From: Rhipidocladum racemiflorum
Lineage: Eukaryota > Streptophyta > Magnoliopsida > Poales > Poaceae
DNA: 64,000 bases
Assembly: GCA_036346355.1 (NCBI GenBank)
Contig: CM070591.1
Span: 18,894,001 to 18,958,000, forward strand
Direction of reading: 5' to 3'
Part shown: piece after piece, positions 31,251 through 44,700 of the stretch
Layout of the letters: each line of letters begins with the position of its first letter
Position numbering within the stretch: the stretch's first letter is position 1
Translations under genes and position numbers: made by a program
Notes under the pieces: generated by a model
Told to the model about the DNA's origin: nothing
The model's input: only the letters and a program-made list of their open reading frames with translations
Database searches by the model: none

Positions 31251-31960
31251 TTGGCAATGTCGAGACGGAGACACCTGGGTATGGTAATCTACTCAATGTT
31301 CTCTTGGTTAATCAATCTATCGATATCGATTGGTGGATTGATTTTGGGGCTAGTATTCATGTTTATGCTGATGTATCATTATTTTTTTCTTAGCAGGTCG
31401 CTCGAGGTTCCACCGTGTTGATGGGGAATGGGTCACATGCTTCTATTTTTGGTGTTGGCATGATAGATATGAAGCTTACTTCATGAAAGATCGCGCGGCT
31501 GAAGAACATGCAGCATGTCCCTTCAATCAATAAGAATCTCATTAGTGGTTTTCTTCTTTGTAGAGATGGGTTTTAGTTGGTGTTTGAGTTGAATAAAGTA
31601 CTTATATCAAAGTGTGAACTATTTATTGGTAAAGGTTATGACAGTGGAGGCTTGTTTCGCTTTTCTCTTGAGAATGTCTATAATAAATTCGTGAATCATC
31701 TTTGCGATAATCTTATTGGTAGTGAGGCAAGTGTTTGGCACTCACGACTATGTCATCTAAATATTGGTTCTATGTCTCGGCTTTCCAGCATAAAATTAAT
31801 TCTGAAATTTTCCATTGTCAAACGTTCTAAGTGCCAAAGTTGTGTGCAGTCTAAGCAACCTCGCAAGCCTCATAAGGCAATCAAAGAAAGAAACTTGGCA
31901 CTATTAGAACTCATACATTCAAATATCTGTGACATAAATGGTGTGATGACAAAGGGTGGA
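31251..31960 (+). pseudogene. Copia-2 protease, GAG-pre-integrase and integrase start
   Basis: Protease reads WWIDFGASIHVYADVSLFF, with the catalytic DSG altered to DFG, then VLMGNGSHAS and MQHVPSINKNLISG. The GAG-pre-integrase domain has WHSRLCHLNIGSM and the zinc ligands CQSCVQSKQPRKPH. The integrase begins LALLELIHSNICDINGVMT. The gene is interrupted after AAAGGGTGGA by solo LTR A and continues at 48186. Internal stops near 31392, 31484 and 31575 make it inactive. Confidence 0.85.
31956..31960 (+). other. Target-site duplication of solo LTR A (left)
   Basis: GTGGA; pairs with 48181-48185. Confidence 0.95.
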
Positions 31961-32595
31961 TGTAACACCCCAATTTTTTCTTTCCTTGTATTTAAATGGT
32001 ATTTGGCATTTTTGAGAATTTTTGGAATTTTTTGGGATTTATTTGGATTCATTTGGATTTAATTTGAATTTATTCCTTTTTGAGATAATTAAATAATTAA
32101 AATTTTTATATAAATTTTTATTGGAAATATTTTATTTGAGTCCTAAATGTCTCAAAGTATTTTCCAGAATTTTTTTGGAATTTTTCTGATTAGTTTGCTA
32201 TTTTTCTTGATTTATTTGAATTTCTAGAAATTATTTTAAATAATAAATCGCTGAAAAACCCAACCGGGTTCCACTATTCCTTCGACCCGAGTCTGACTCG
32301 AGTCCGACCGAGCCGTGTTCGAGCCAGACCGAGCCGAACCCAAACCCTACCCCGCGTGACCATTGGATCTCGATCCAACGGCCAGCGTTGCGCCACATCG
32401 CCCCGCGATGGCCGGTTCGGATTGAGCTGCGTCGGATCGGATTTGGGCCGTTGATCGCGCCACATGGACGGGCGAGATTGCGTCTTCCCTGCTGAGTCCG
32501 ATACGGACTGCGCCACCGCGTTCTCCGCCGTGTTCTTTAGGGTTCCGGATTAAGCGCGGAAGCCGAGGCCTATTTAAGGGCTTGACCCCACCGCC

Positions 32596-32600
32596 GTGTA
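32596..32600 (+). other. Target-site duplication of Tekay B (left)
   Basis: GTGTA; pairs with 45176-45180. Confidence 0.95.
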
Positions 32601-35600
32601 TGTCGGGACCCCGAATTTGCAAATCCGGACCCTCTGTGTATTCAGCACTAGTCCAGGAACGCGCTAGTGCACACAGTCTTAACATTGGTAAATATCACAA
32701 TCATACCAATCGATATTATCAAAGTACTTTATTTAAATAACTAAATCAGTTACTCGACCTTATGGTCAAGTTACAAATGTATGCCTACAAGGCGAAACTT
32801 ATTAAAAGAGAAATAATAATAGCAGCGGAAAATCAAATAACCGTGGCGCCATCCAAGATACCACAGTAACCGATCGGGCTCGCATCCCTAAGTAGACGGA
32901 TCCTCTTGGAATTCCTCCTCCGGCCGGCGTAGTCTCCTCTTCAACTGGTGTTGTGTTGAGGCAAGGGTGAGTACTTGGTACTCAAGAAGTCATGCAGAAT
33001 GCAAGCTAATATACTATATGCATGGCTTGGTACAAAGGAATAGCTCAAGGTATATTTGCGATAAATGACATTTGAAAAGTAATATAAGTAGATTCGAAAG
33101 CAGTAAAAATAAGTAAAGCGTAAATAACTTTTCAAGAAGTTTAATAAACATTTTTCCCCATCCTAAACCACATTTCCATCATCTTCATTATTAAACCAAC
33201 CCAACTTTTCAAATCCAAGTTATTTTCAGAAAGTCTAACCCTTGACTGTAATTCCCGAGCATTGTCGATCAGTGGACTCGGCTATTTAAATAGATTCTAA
33301 ACTCTGCAAAGGTTATGCACTTTACCCACAAGATACAGTCAAACACCACAAAGGCGAGTTCCCGTAACAAAGCCTTTCGGAAGCCTCAAACAACACAGAT
33401 GGTCCTCTCCGGTTCGTGCTCTACACCATCCCTTCCCTTAGCAAAGGCGAAGTATGGGACCAACACACCGATTAGATGGGTATCGGCCACACCACGATAC
33501 GCTCCCCGCACAATCACACAAACGGTGTAATCGACACCCGAGGCTCCAGAAGTGAGTCCTTAGCGACTTAGTCAACTAGGGCCGTCCCATTCCAGCCTTG
33601 TGGTTGCAAGTATGACCCAGTTCAAAGGCTTGCAAGGTTAAGTCCTTAGAGTGACCAGTGCAAGACTACCCAAAACCAAATCAACACTCCCAATGCCACA
33701 ACTGGCCCACCTGATTACTCTTGCCACATGCCCGGTCAAAAGCGTTTATCAAACCCCGCTTGATTACCATGCACCACGTGCCATCAACATCACATGATAC
33801 TTTTCCCAAAACAGGTTCAATATATCATTAAGTCAATATTAACATTTGATTGTCCAAAATCATGTCATGAGCACGTAGCGTGTCTAAGCGGATATACTAC
33901 AACGGTCTAAACCCATGTTGGCAATTTAATAATGTCCAACTAGTAAACCACAACTAGGGTGACAAAGGGTCATGGCACATACTTAAGTAATCAAGGTGTC
34001 ATATAGCAAATTGGTATTTATCTAACCCCTGTGTTTAAACAAAGTATTTTTCTAATTGAACTAACATGCAATAGTTTAAATCAAAATAGATTTCGAAATA
34101 GGATCAACATGGTCAAAGCACAACTTGCCTTCAAAAAGTACTTGCTCTTGGTCTTGAGTTGGATCCTGAGTCAACACTAATCCTTCGAATCCTTACGGCA
34201 CTTCAACGTCTACTCGTAAAGCGTGCAAATAGCAAATACACAAATAAACACTAGGCAAAAACATCCCAAAACTCCAAATAAAATCCATAAACAGAGAGAA
34301 CATAATTTTCTGGATTTTTAGGAACTGGAATCGTTCAAATCGGAGTTAAAATGCAAAAGTTATGATTTATTAAAGTTTAAATAATCAATTAAATAATATT
34401 ACAGAGAAAAACTTTAGTCCAAAAATTAAATAAAATTCATATTTGAGTAGATATGAATTTTATACAAATTTAGAAATTTGAATCACTCAAATCGGAGTTG
34501 AAACGCAAAAGTTATAAGCGTTTGAAATTTGGAACAAAATCTGAAATCATTATTCGAATTAATAAATCATTTTCTTTTTCGGAAATTAATTATTGCGTCA
34601 GCATGGACACGTGGCAGCCTCTGATTGGGCGGCTGACGTCAGCCGGTCCATGGACTTGGTCCATGCTTGGCTCGGGTCTACCGTGGACTCGGTCCACAAC
34701 TCACGGTCGCTGACAGGTGGGACCCACCTGTCAGTGCGGGGTCTCACGCAAACGCGGCTGACGTGTGGGCCCTCTGACATGCGGGGCCCGCGTGTCAGGG
34801 ACACGCTCACACGCCAGCGTCTGGCGCTGGACCGCGTCGGTCCCACGTCCCGACACGTGGCGCAATCCCGCCGTTGATTTGAAAGTCGACGGCCGCGATT
34901 AGATCCAGGGTTAACACGTTGAATCTACTCGATGATCGTGGGCCGTTCGATCTAGATCGGACGGTCCAGATCTAATCTTATAATAACACTACTACAGCAC
35001 GTGGCGATTGTGAACCGTTGGATCTTGATCCAACGGTCCAGATCTAACCGGGTTTAGAACACGTGAACTCACCTCAACCGCACGATCAAGATCGGACGGT
35101 CCACAGAGCTCGCGAGGGCGATGGCGACGCGGCGGAGCTGCAGCCACCGGAGACGAGAACGACGACGAGCCCGACGGCGCTCCGGGGTTGCTCCGGCGAG
35201 ATGAGTCCTCGCCAGTGCGTCTCGTCACGGGGATTCCGGATCTGGGCTCCTTCTCGGCGGAAGACGGCCGGACGGCGGCGGAATCGGCGTTCAACTGGCA
35301 GGCGAGGTTCCAACTCCGGCGAGCTCGTACGGGCAAACGGCGACGACTCAGGCGAGATGGCTCGGGGGAACGGGTGCGCAAGGATGAGGGCAACCTCGGG
35401 GGACGTCTCACGCTTTAAATAGCCTCGGCGTCCGTGCCCGAGACGGAAACCTAACTCTACACGGCGGCGGGCGCGGCGGCGGAGTCCGGCTCGGACTCGG
35501 CGGAGACGACGGCCTTCGGCCGTCCCATTGGCACGATCAGCGGCCACGATCGCCGACGGCGCGATCGGATCCGGTCGGACACGGCTCGTCGGTCGAGTCG

Positions 35601-36048
35601 ATCGATCATGGCCGTTGGATCTCGATCCGAAGCTGGTCCACGTGGGTTAAGGTTCAACGTGGTTCGGTCAAGTCGGCTGGCTCGGGTCGGACTCGAGTCC
35701 GACTCGGGTTCTGACTCGGTCGGAGGAATAGTACTTGACCCGAGTTGAATTTCCAGCGAATTAATATTTAAAATAATTCCCAGTAATTCATTTAATTCAT
35801 TAAAAATAGCAAAAGACTCAGAAAAATTCCAGAAAAATTCTGGAAAATATTTTGGATCATTTTGGACTCAAATAAAATATTTCCAACAAAATTTTATTTG
35901 CAAAAATTAAATTCTTTAATTATTTCAAAATGGAATAAATTCAAATAAATTCCAAATAAATCCAAATAAATTCCAGAAAATTCCAAAAATTCACCAAAGT
36001 GCCAAATCACACATGAATTCAAGAAAAGCAAAATTTTGGGGTGTTACA
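32601..36048 (-). repeat. Tekay B 3' LTR
   Basis: 3448 bp; on the plus strand TGTCGGGACCCC to GGGTGTTACA. Confidence 0.95.
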
Positions 36049-36062
36049 AACCTCCCCCTTAA
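36049..36062 (-). promoter_or_regulatory. Tekay B polypurine tract
   Basis: TAAGGGGGAGGTT on the minus strand, directly before the 3' LTR. Confidence 0.85.
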
Positions 36063-36091
36063 TAGAATCTCGTCCCTAGATTCGGGGCTTA

Positions 36092-39000
36092 CTAAAGGAA
36101 TAGGTTTGGAAACTCTTTCTTCAAATCCTCTTCGCTCCCAAGTCGCCGCTTTCTTCATGGTTGCTCCACTGAACTCTCTGAAACGGGTTGACTTGTTTCT
36201 AGTTTCTCGATCCATTGTGTCTAGAATCCCTACGGGATACTCCTTATAAGTCAAATCCTCTTGCAACTCAATTGACTCTAGCGGTGCTTGTTCCTCAGGA
36301 ACTCGGAGACACTTCTTTAACTGGGATACATGGAATACGTCATGCACTCCTGCCAACGATCGTGGCAACTCCACCGTAAGCAACTTCGCCTCTGCGACTC
36401 AAAATCTTAAATGGTCCAACATAACAGGTGCAAGTTTCCCTTTGGCATGGAACCTCTTAACTCCCTGAGGCGTAACCCTGAGGTATACAAAGTCTTCTCG
36501 TTCAAAACTCAAGTCTCGGCGACGATTGTCAAGATAACTCTTTTGTCGTGATTGGGCTATCTTCAACCTTTCCCTAATCATGGCGACCGTTTCTTGACCT
36601 CTTGAAGAATATCAGGCCCAAAGACACGGCGCCACGGTCTCATTCCAATTCAATGGCGTCCGACAGGTCGACCATCTGATGCCTCAAAGGTGACATCGTA
36701 AACTAGCCTGATAACTATTGTTGTAATCGAACTCGGCATACGGTAAACTCTTATCCCAAGAAGTAGCATAAGCTAATGCACAAGCTCTCAACATATCTTC
36801 CAGAATCTGGTTGACTCTTTCGCCTGTCCATCCGTCTGTGGATGATAAGTCAGATCTTGAAGTTCAAACGGGTTCCCATGGCTTCATGCAACTTATTCCG
36901 TAACCTTGAGGTAAATTGGGTACCTCTGTCCGATACAATCCTCTTTGGCACTCCGTGCAAACAGACAATCTGATCATGTATAATTACGCTAATTTATCTC
37001 CCGAGTAAGTGGTCTTCACGGGGATAAAATGGGCTACTTTAGTCAAGCGATCCACTATAACCCATATGGAGTCATAACCTCCTTGAGTCTTCGGCAAACC
37101 GGTAATGAAATCCATTCCGATTTCCTCCCACTTCCACTCGGGTATTTTCAGCGGTTGTAGCAATCCTGCTGGTCTCTGATGCATTGCCTTGACTCTCTGG
37201 CATACGTCGCACAATGCAACATGCTCGGCAACTTCACGTTTCATACTCGGCCACCAGAATCTCTCCTTCAGATCCTGATACATCTTGGCGCTTCCAGGAT
37301 GAATTGAGTACTTAGAGTCATGGGCTTCTTCCAAAATCAGTTGCTTTAACTCCTTTTTGTTAGGCACACAAATGCGATCCTTCATCCACAACGTGCCTTG
37401 CTCATCCAACTTGAAGTCCTCTGCCTTGCCTTCCTCCTTGATGGACTTAATCCTGCGGATCTTGTCATCATCCTTCTGTCCTTCTCGGATCTGATCCTCT
37501 AGGGTAGGCTTTACTTCTAATGTGGCCAAGAATCCGCTAGGTACAACCTCAATCTTCATTTTCTGAAAATCCTCACATAACTCGTCCTGACTTGTGGCTA
37601 GCAACGTACTCACGGTATGGCTTTTCCGACTCAGGGCATCGGCTACCACGTTGGCCTTCCCGGGATGGTAATGGATTCCAACATTGTAGTCCTTGATCAA
37701 CTCTAGCCATCTCCTTTGCCTCATATTCAGATCCAACTGGGTGAATATGTACTTAAGGCTCTTATGATCCGTATATACTTCACATCTGTTTCCAATCAGA
37801 TAGTGACGCCATATCTTTAAAGCATGCACTACGGCTAACTCCGTGTCATGTGTCGGATAATTTTCCTCATGCGGCCTCAATCGCCTTGATGCATAAGCGG
37901 CGACCTTTCCATTCTGCATCGACAACACATCCAAGTCCTTGGCGCGATCGTCACAATAAATATCGAAGCTTTGAGCAACATCCGGTAGAACTAACACCGG
38001 TCTTGGCGTCAATCGCTTCTTCACTCTGAAATCCTTTCTCACATTCTCGCGTCCATGCAAACTTCTTTTCCTTCTTCAGCTGATTGCGTAAGAGGTTTCG
38101 CAATTGTCGAAAAGCCTTCGATGAAACGGCGGTAGTATCCTGCCATTCCAAGGAAACTCCGAATGCAGGTCACGATCTTGGCCGCTCCCAATGTAACCAC
38201 GGCTTCTACTTTGCTTGGATCTACTGGCGACTCCTTCTGCGGTCATTACATGTCCAAGAAACTCCACCTTGTCCTTCCAAAAATCACACTTGCTGAACTT
38301 GGCGAAAAGTTGTCGTTCCTCGACTTTTCCAAAACTCGCCTTAAGTGTTCGGCATGTTCGCTCTCTGTCTTGGAGTAGATTAGGATATCGTCTATGAAGA
38401 CGACGACAAACTTGTCCAAATATTCCATGAACACCTTATTCATCATATTCATGAAATAAGCTGGCGCATTCGTCAGCCCAAAGGACATAATCAGAACTCG
38501 TAATGTCCATATCTTGACGAGAATGCGATCTTGAATATCTTACGATCGGATCTTCAATCGATGGTATCCCGATCTCGAGATCAATCTTGGAGAAAACTCC
38601 GGCTCCTCTTAATCGATCAAACAAATCATCAATCCGGGGTAGCGGATACTTATTCTTCACGGTGACTTCATTGAGTGCACGGTAGTCAATGCACATCCTG
38701 AAACTCCCGTCCTTCTTCTTGACAAACAAAGCGGTGCTCCCCACGGCGACGAACTCGGCCTCGATAAATCCTTTCTCCATTAACTCTTCTAGCTGTTTCT
38801 TCATTTCTACCAACTCCTCGGTGGACATCCGATAGGGTCTCTTTGCTATCGGTCTTTGTACCGTACAAGCTCTATCACAAACTCTATGTCCCCTGCAGCG
38901 GCATACCGAGGTAGATCTTCGGAAAAACATCGGGTACTCATTCACTCTTTGGGACATCCTCTATGCTGATTGCCTTGGTATCGTTAACCATCAACTGCCC

Positions 39001-40507
39001 ATCTCTAATCAAAGTGGCTTGAAATTCCACTTTCTTCCCACACGGGCTCTCAAGCGAGATAGTCCTTCATCCACAATCCAATACGGCCTTGTGCTTGGAT
39101 AACCAATCCATTCCCAATATGACGTCTAAGGTCCGGGTCTCCAAAATTATAAGGTTTGCTAGGAACTCTATTCCACCTATCAAGATTCTCACCCGGAACA
39201 TCCTACTTTCGTTAGGAGTTCGTAACTGTGGGTTTGAACTAAAAGCATGCACTTAAGTCTTGCAATTCTCAAATCATTTCTAGTAGCAAAGCCTTGCTAA
39301 ACAAACGAATGCTAAGCTCCGTGAGTCAAACAAAACTGCAGTGTGTATCGAAGTTAACAAGTAACTTACCCGATCTGACGTCAGTAGCATTCTCGCAGTT
39401 GCATCTGCGGTGACATGGTTGACTCGGCCTCTCACCACGGCCTGGGGTATGGCTCCTGGTCTTTGGCGTCCTAGCTGGGTGGTTCCTAGATTGAAGCGAA
39501 CTGGGTCACTCCTGCTGTCTTCTTTGGACAATCATGGCAAAGTGTCTGGCTCGTTGCGATTGTAGCAGCGTCTCACCGTTCCTTTGTTGACGCCTCGTAG
39601 CGTTTCTAAGCGGGGCGGGGTCTCGTAGTTACGATTGGCTGGTCTTGGTGCCGGGATGGTGTCCTTGTTGCATTCTCGTGGTTGGAATCAAGAATTGATT
39701 TGGTGCAACTCTCGATCCGCTATGCGTTCCATGGCGTGATCCTTCTTTGTTGCATCCTGCGCTTCTTGTTCTCATCCAGTTCCTTGCGCTTTGTCCTCAA
39801 GAATAAGCGCCTTATTCACCAACTCTTGGAAATCTGGAAAGGTGTGGGTGATCAACCCTACTTGCAATCCCGAGTTAAGTCCCTTCATAAAAGCGAGGTA
39901 TGCGGATTTATCTGTCGCTACATCCTCAGTGCGTAGCGTGCTAGCTGTGTGAACTTGTTCGTAGTCGGCCACCGGCTGATTACCTTGCTTGATGCTCTGA
40001 ACTCCTCCTTCTTAAGGTCCATGATTCCTTCAGGCACGTGATCTTGTCGAATGCGGTTGTGAACTCTTCCCAAGTGATATCTTGAGGGTTCTCTGCGTGG
40101 CACGAAGTTCTCCCACCATTCGGCGGTTGTTCCTTCCAGGTGATGAGAAGCGTGAAGTACCTTCTCATTCCCTATGCATTGAGCTATGTGTAGCTTCCTC
40201 TCAATTGATCTTAACCAATCATCGGCCTCCAATGGATTGGCATTCCCAGAGAAAGTGGGTGGGTGAGTTCTCATGAACTCGATAGTCTTGTATTCTGGCG
40301 TTGTCCATGATTAACTTGATTAGCAAGTGGCCTGAGCAAAGGACGTGCTGCATTTGTTGCATCATAGCATGCATCAACCGAGTCCGGGCAGCAAGAAAAG
40401 CTCCAAATTCTGCATATCAATCAAGCGGTCTTTGGTGCTCCATCATTGGGGTTTTCTGGGCGAGAACCACTCCCATTGCTTCCAAAGTTTCCACGGGTGT
40501 TCACCAT
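36092..40507 (-). pseudogene. Tekay B gag-pol (broken)
   Basis: Gag starts at ATG 40507 (MVNTRGN). Gag core about 39750-40280 (PPTFSGNANPLEADDWLRS). Knuckle near 39560 as CYNR, so the second Cys is Arg. Protease 39067-39340: the DSGA motif reads DSRS through an indel at CTGG, while LDVILGMDWLSKH is intact. RT 38246-38957 with MCIDYRALNEV and FVVVFIDDILIYSK. A 358-codon open stretch (36984-38060) carries RNase H (FDIYCDDRAKD altered, VYTDHKSLKYIF, NVVADALSRK) and integrase zinc and core motifs (CDVCQRV, GMDFITGLPKTQGG). Chromodomain-like tail 36092-36383 (QLKKCLRVPEEQ, EEYP-type then ILDTMDRETRN). At least eight frame breaks, several at the same sites as in Tekay-1 and D. Confidence 0.88.
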
Positions 40508-40788
40508 CTGCCGATTTGCTCTAGGTTTAGAGATGAGAGGGAAACAAGAATAGACAAGTAATATGGAACTTATGCGAGGCTTAAAGGGGTAACTTTAAGG
40601 TCCAACTTTATTATTAATAACTTGGTATGGCTGCTTACAATGCCTAAGGGCCTTGCAACACATACTGCACACTCAGCAAACAAAGCAAATCCAAATCGAA
40701 CTAATTCTGGAGTCTAACGCCTAAAGGGTGACTCTTTCTTTTATGACGTGACTCGGCGAAGGAGTCTCACTAAAGAACCCATGCTCAC

Positions 40789-41503
40789 TCATCGAGAAAA
40801 CCTCCACGGCACGAGTGCAGGTCTTTGTGGCATAGGCGCGAAACGATCGCCATGTCCAAAGAATCGTGTCCTCTGTGGTAGTCGAAGAAGCGATGTCCTC
40901 ATCGAGATCCGACTCCTCTGGATCTGGCTCGTGTAGCTCGATCTTGGCTCGGAGTGCGGACCGTACAAGGTCATCTCCAACTCGTCAATCCTTCGTAGAA
41001 GGTGTGCCACATACTCTTGAGCTTCCCGCCATCTGTTCTTCTCCGTCGTGATCTCCTTGCGGGCCTTCAGAGCTCCTTGCTTGTATTATCTAGTACATCC
41101 TCCTGGCGACGACAAATCGTGCCAAGCTGTATAACCGTGGCATCCTCATCCTGAATCGCCTTCGGGTCAAGAAGGTTATCGCTGCGCGGATGGTAACGGA
41201 ACACCGTACGCTCCAATTCTCTGGCGTAGATACGGGTAATGTGCCGCATTGCTCGTCGTGATACTTCTTGGATACCCATCTGCATGGTAGATCTCTGGCG
41301 GTCAAAGGTATCGAGCGATTGCACTGGCCCTTCTTCCTAGCAGGTACCTCAATCCTTACGTCACAAGCCTTGATCAATCCTGCTTGTCTGATCACTTCCA
41401 CTTGGTATTGGGGCTTCTCAAAATCTCCGAGAATCTGTAGCATATGCCAAAGTTCTGCGGCGTGACCAACTCCTAGATCAACGTAGTTGAACTCTCCCTC
41501 CAT
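40789..41503 (-). pseudogene. Tekay B additional ORF between primer site and gag
   Basis: Same-strand frame upstream of gag, starting MEGEFNYVDLGVGHAAELWH, open for 137 codons and then frame-shifted. It continues as ARELERTVFRYHPRSDNLLD and RRQEDVLDNT. Its last part (YVAHLLRRIDELEMTLYG, then LRLPQRTRFFGHGDRFAPMP) stops at TGA 40789. The homologous frame in D (62760-63475) starts MEEEFNYVDL and ends with closely similar blocks. Total about 235 codons. No known domain was recognised. Additional ORFs outside gag-pol are known in several plant LTR retrotransposon lineages; the function here is unknown. Confidence 0.6.
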
Positions 41504-41706
41504 CTGTCACAAGGGTGCTTTACGTAAGAACTCGGAATTTTTAAATTGTGACAAGGTAAGGGAAAATTTCAGCAAGAGACAAGAAAAGAGAGAAGGGGAT
41601 AAGTCGAGATGTCATTTCTTGTCTTCACAAATTTTTAGCTTTAGAAAATAGGTTTTATCCTCACTACGACCATTCTATCTTAGGGTTGAGCCTACGGTCA
41701 AGTATG

Positions 41707-41719
41707 GCTCTGATACCAC
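41707..41719 (-). promoter_or_regulatory. Tekay B primer-binding site
   Basis: TGGTATCAGAGCC on the minus strand, four bases from the 5' LTR. Confidence 0.95.
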
Positions 41720-41723
41720 CTTT

Positions 41724-44700
41724 GTCGGGACCCCGAATTTGCAAATCCGGACCCTCTGTGTATTCAGCACTAGTCCAGGAACGCGCTAGTGCACACAGTC
41801 TTAACATTGGTAAATATCACAATCATACCAATCGATATTATCAAAGTACTTTATTTAAATAACCAAACTGGTTACTCGACCTTATGGTCAAGTTACAAAT
41901 GTATGCCTCGCAAGGCGAAACTTATTAAAAGAGAAATAATAATAGCAGCGGAAAATCAAATAACTTCGTGGCGCCATCCAGTATACCACAGGCAACTGAC
42001 TGGGCTCGCATCCCTAAGTAGACGGATCCTCTTGGAATTCCTCCTCCGAAGCTGGCGTAGTCTCCTCTTCAACTGGTGTTGTGTTGAGGCAAGGGTGAGT
42101 ACTTGGTACTCAGCAAGTCATGCACAGAATGCAAGCTAATATACTATATGCATGGCTTGGTACAAAGGAATAGCTCAAGGTATATTTGCGATGCAAACAT
42201 TTGAAAAGTAATATAAGTAGATTCGAAAGCAGTAAAAATAAGTAAAGCGTAAATAACTTTTCAAGAAGTTTAATAAACATTTTTCCCCATCCTAAACCAC
42301 ATTTCCATCATCTTCATTATTAAACCAACCCAACTTTTCAAATCCAACTTATTTTCAGAAAGTCTAACCCTTGACTGTAATTCCCGAGCATTGTCCAGTA
42401 CCGTGGACTCGGCTATTTAAATAGATTCTAAACTCTGCAGAGGTTATGCACTTTACCCACAAGATACAGTCAAACACCACAAAGGCGAGTTCAGTAACAA
42501 AGCCTTTCTAAGCCTCAAACAACACAGGTGGTCCTCTCCGGTTCGTGCTCTACACCATCCCTTCCCTTAGCCAAGGCGAAGTATGGGACCAACACACCGT
42601 TAGATGGGTATCTGGCCACGACCACGATACGCTCCCCGCACAATCACACAAGCGGTGTAATGGCCCGACACCCTGAGGCTCCACAAGTGAGTCCTTAGCG
42701 ACTTAGTCAACTAGGGCCGTCCCATTCCACCCATGTGGTTGCAAGTATGACCCAGTTCAAAGGCTTGCAAGGTTAAGTCCTTAGAGTGACCAGGCAAGAC
42801 TACCCGAAAAACCAAATCAACACTCCCAATGCCACAACCGGCCCACTGATTACTCTTGCCACATGCCCCGGTCAAAAGCGTTTATCAAACCCCGCTTGAT
42901 TACCATGCACCACGTGCCATCAACATCACATGATACTTTTCCCAAAACAGGTTCAATATATCATTAAGTCAATATTAACATTTGATTGTCCAAAATCATG
43001 TCATGAGCACGTAAAGGTGTCTAAGCAAAGATACTACAACGGTCTAAACCCATGTTGGCAATTTAATAATGTCCAACTAGTAAACCACAACTAGGGTGAC
43101 AAAGGGTCATGGCACATACTTAAGTAATCAAGGTGTCATATAGCAAATTGGTATTTATCTAACCCCAGGTTTAAACAAAGTATTTTTCTAATTGAACTAG
43201 CATGCAATAGTTTAAATCAAAATAGATTTCAAATAGGATCAACATGGTCAAAGCACAACTTGCCTTCAAAAGTACTTGCTCTTGGTCTTGAGTTGGATCC
43301 TGAGTCAACACTTCTCCTTGAATCCTTAGGCACTTCAACGTCTACTCGTAAAAGCGTGCAAATAGCAAATACACAAATAAACACTAGGCAAAAACATCCC
43401 AAAACTCCAAATAAAATCCATAAACAGAGAGAACATAATTTTCTGGATTTTTAGGAACTGGAATCGTTCAAATCGGAGTTAAAATGCAAAAGTTATGATT
43501 TATTAAAGTTTAAATAATCAATTAAATAATCTTACAGAGAAAAACTGTAGTCCAAAATTAAATAAATTTCATATTTGAGGAGATCTTTATTTTATACAAA
43601 TTTATAAATTTTAATCACTCAAATCGGAGTTTAAACTCAAAAGTTATAAGCGTTTGAAATTTGGAACAAAATCTGAAATCATTATTCGAATTAATAAATC
43701 ATTTTCTTTTTCGGAAATTAATTATTGCGTCAGCATGGACACGTGGCAGCCTCTGATTGGGCGGCTGACGTCAGCCGGTCCATGGACTTGGTCCATGCTT
43801 GGCTCGGGTCTACCGTGGACTCGGTCCACAACTCACGATCGGCCGACAGTGGGACCCACTGTCGGTAAGGGTCTCACGCAAACGCGGTGGCGTGTGGGCC
43901 CTCGACATGCGGGGCCCAGCGTCGTGGACACGCGCCACACGCCAGCGTCTGGCGCTGACCGCGTCGGTCCAACTTCCCGACACGTGGCGCAATCCGTAGT
44001 TGATTTGAAATTCGACGGCCGCGATTAGATCCAGGGTTAACACGTTGAATCTACTCGATGATCGTGGGCCGTTCGATCTAGATCGGACGGTCCAGATCTA
44101 ATCTTATAATAACACTACTACAGCACGTGGCGATTGTGAACCGTTGGATCTTGATCCAACGGTCCAGATCTAACCGGGTTTAGAACACGTGAACTCACCT
44201 CAACTGCACGATCAAGATCGGACGGTCCACAGAGCTCGCGAGGGCGATGGCGACGCGGCGGAGCTGCAGCCACCGGAGACGAGAACGACGACGAGCCCGA
44301 CGGCGCGCCGGGGTTGCTCCGGCGAGATGAGTCCTCCCTTCGGGTGCGTCTCGTCACGGGGATTCCGGATCTGGGCTCCTTCTCGGCGGAAGACGACGGA
44401 CGGCGGCGGAATCAGCGTTCAACCGCTGCGCAGCAGGGTTCCAACTCCGGCGAGCTCGTACGGGCAAACGGCGACGACTCAGGCGAGATGGCTCGGGGGA
44501 ACGGGTGCGCAAGGATGAGGGCAACCTCGGGGGACGTCTCACGCTTTAAATAGCCTCGGCGTCCGTGCCCGAGACGGAAACCTAACTCTACACGGCGGCG
44601 GGCGCGGCGGCGGAGTCCGGCTCGGACTCGGCGGAGACGACGACGCTCAGCCGTCCACGTGGCACGATCAACGGCCACGATCGCACGGGCGCGATCGGAT

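Noticed and set aside
31961..32600. Truncated LTR at 31961-32600 and another at 45181-48180 as two separate fragments
   Set aside because: They join at the GTGTA target site of Tekay B into one full LTR flanked by GTGGA, so they are one solo LTR.
34992..35411. 139-codon minus-strand frame in the Tekay B LTR as a protein gene
   Set aside because: Lies in the leader module, is not open in phase with exon 2, and its composition follows the GC-rich repeats. The C LTR copy has indels through it.
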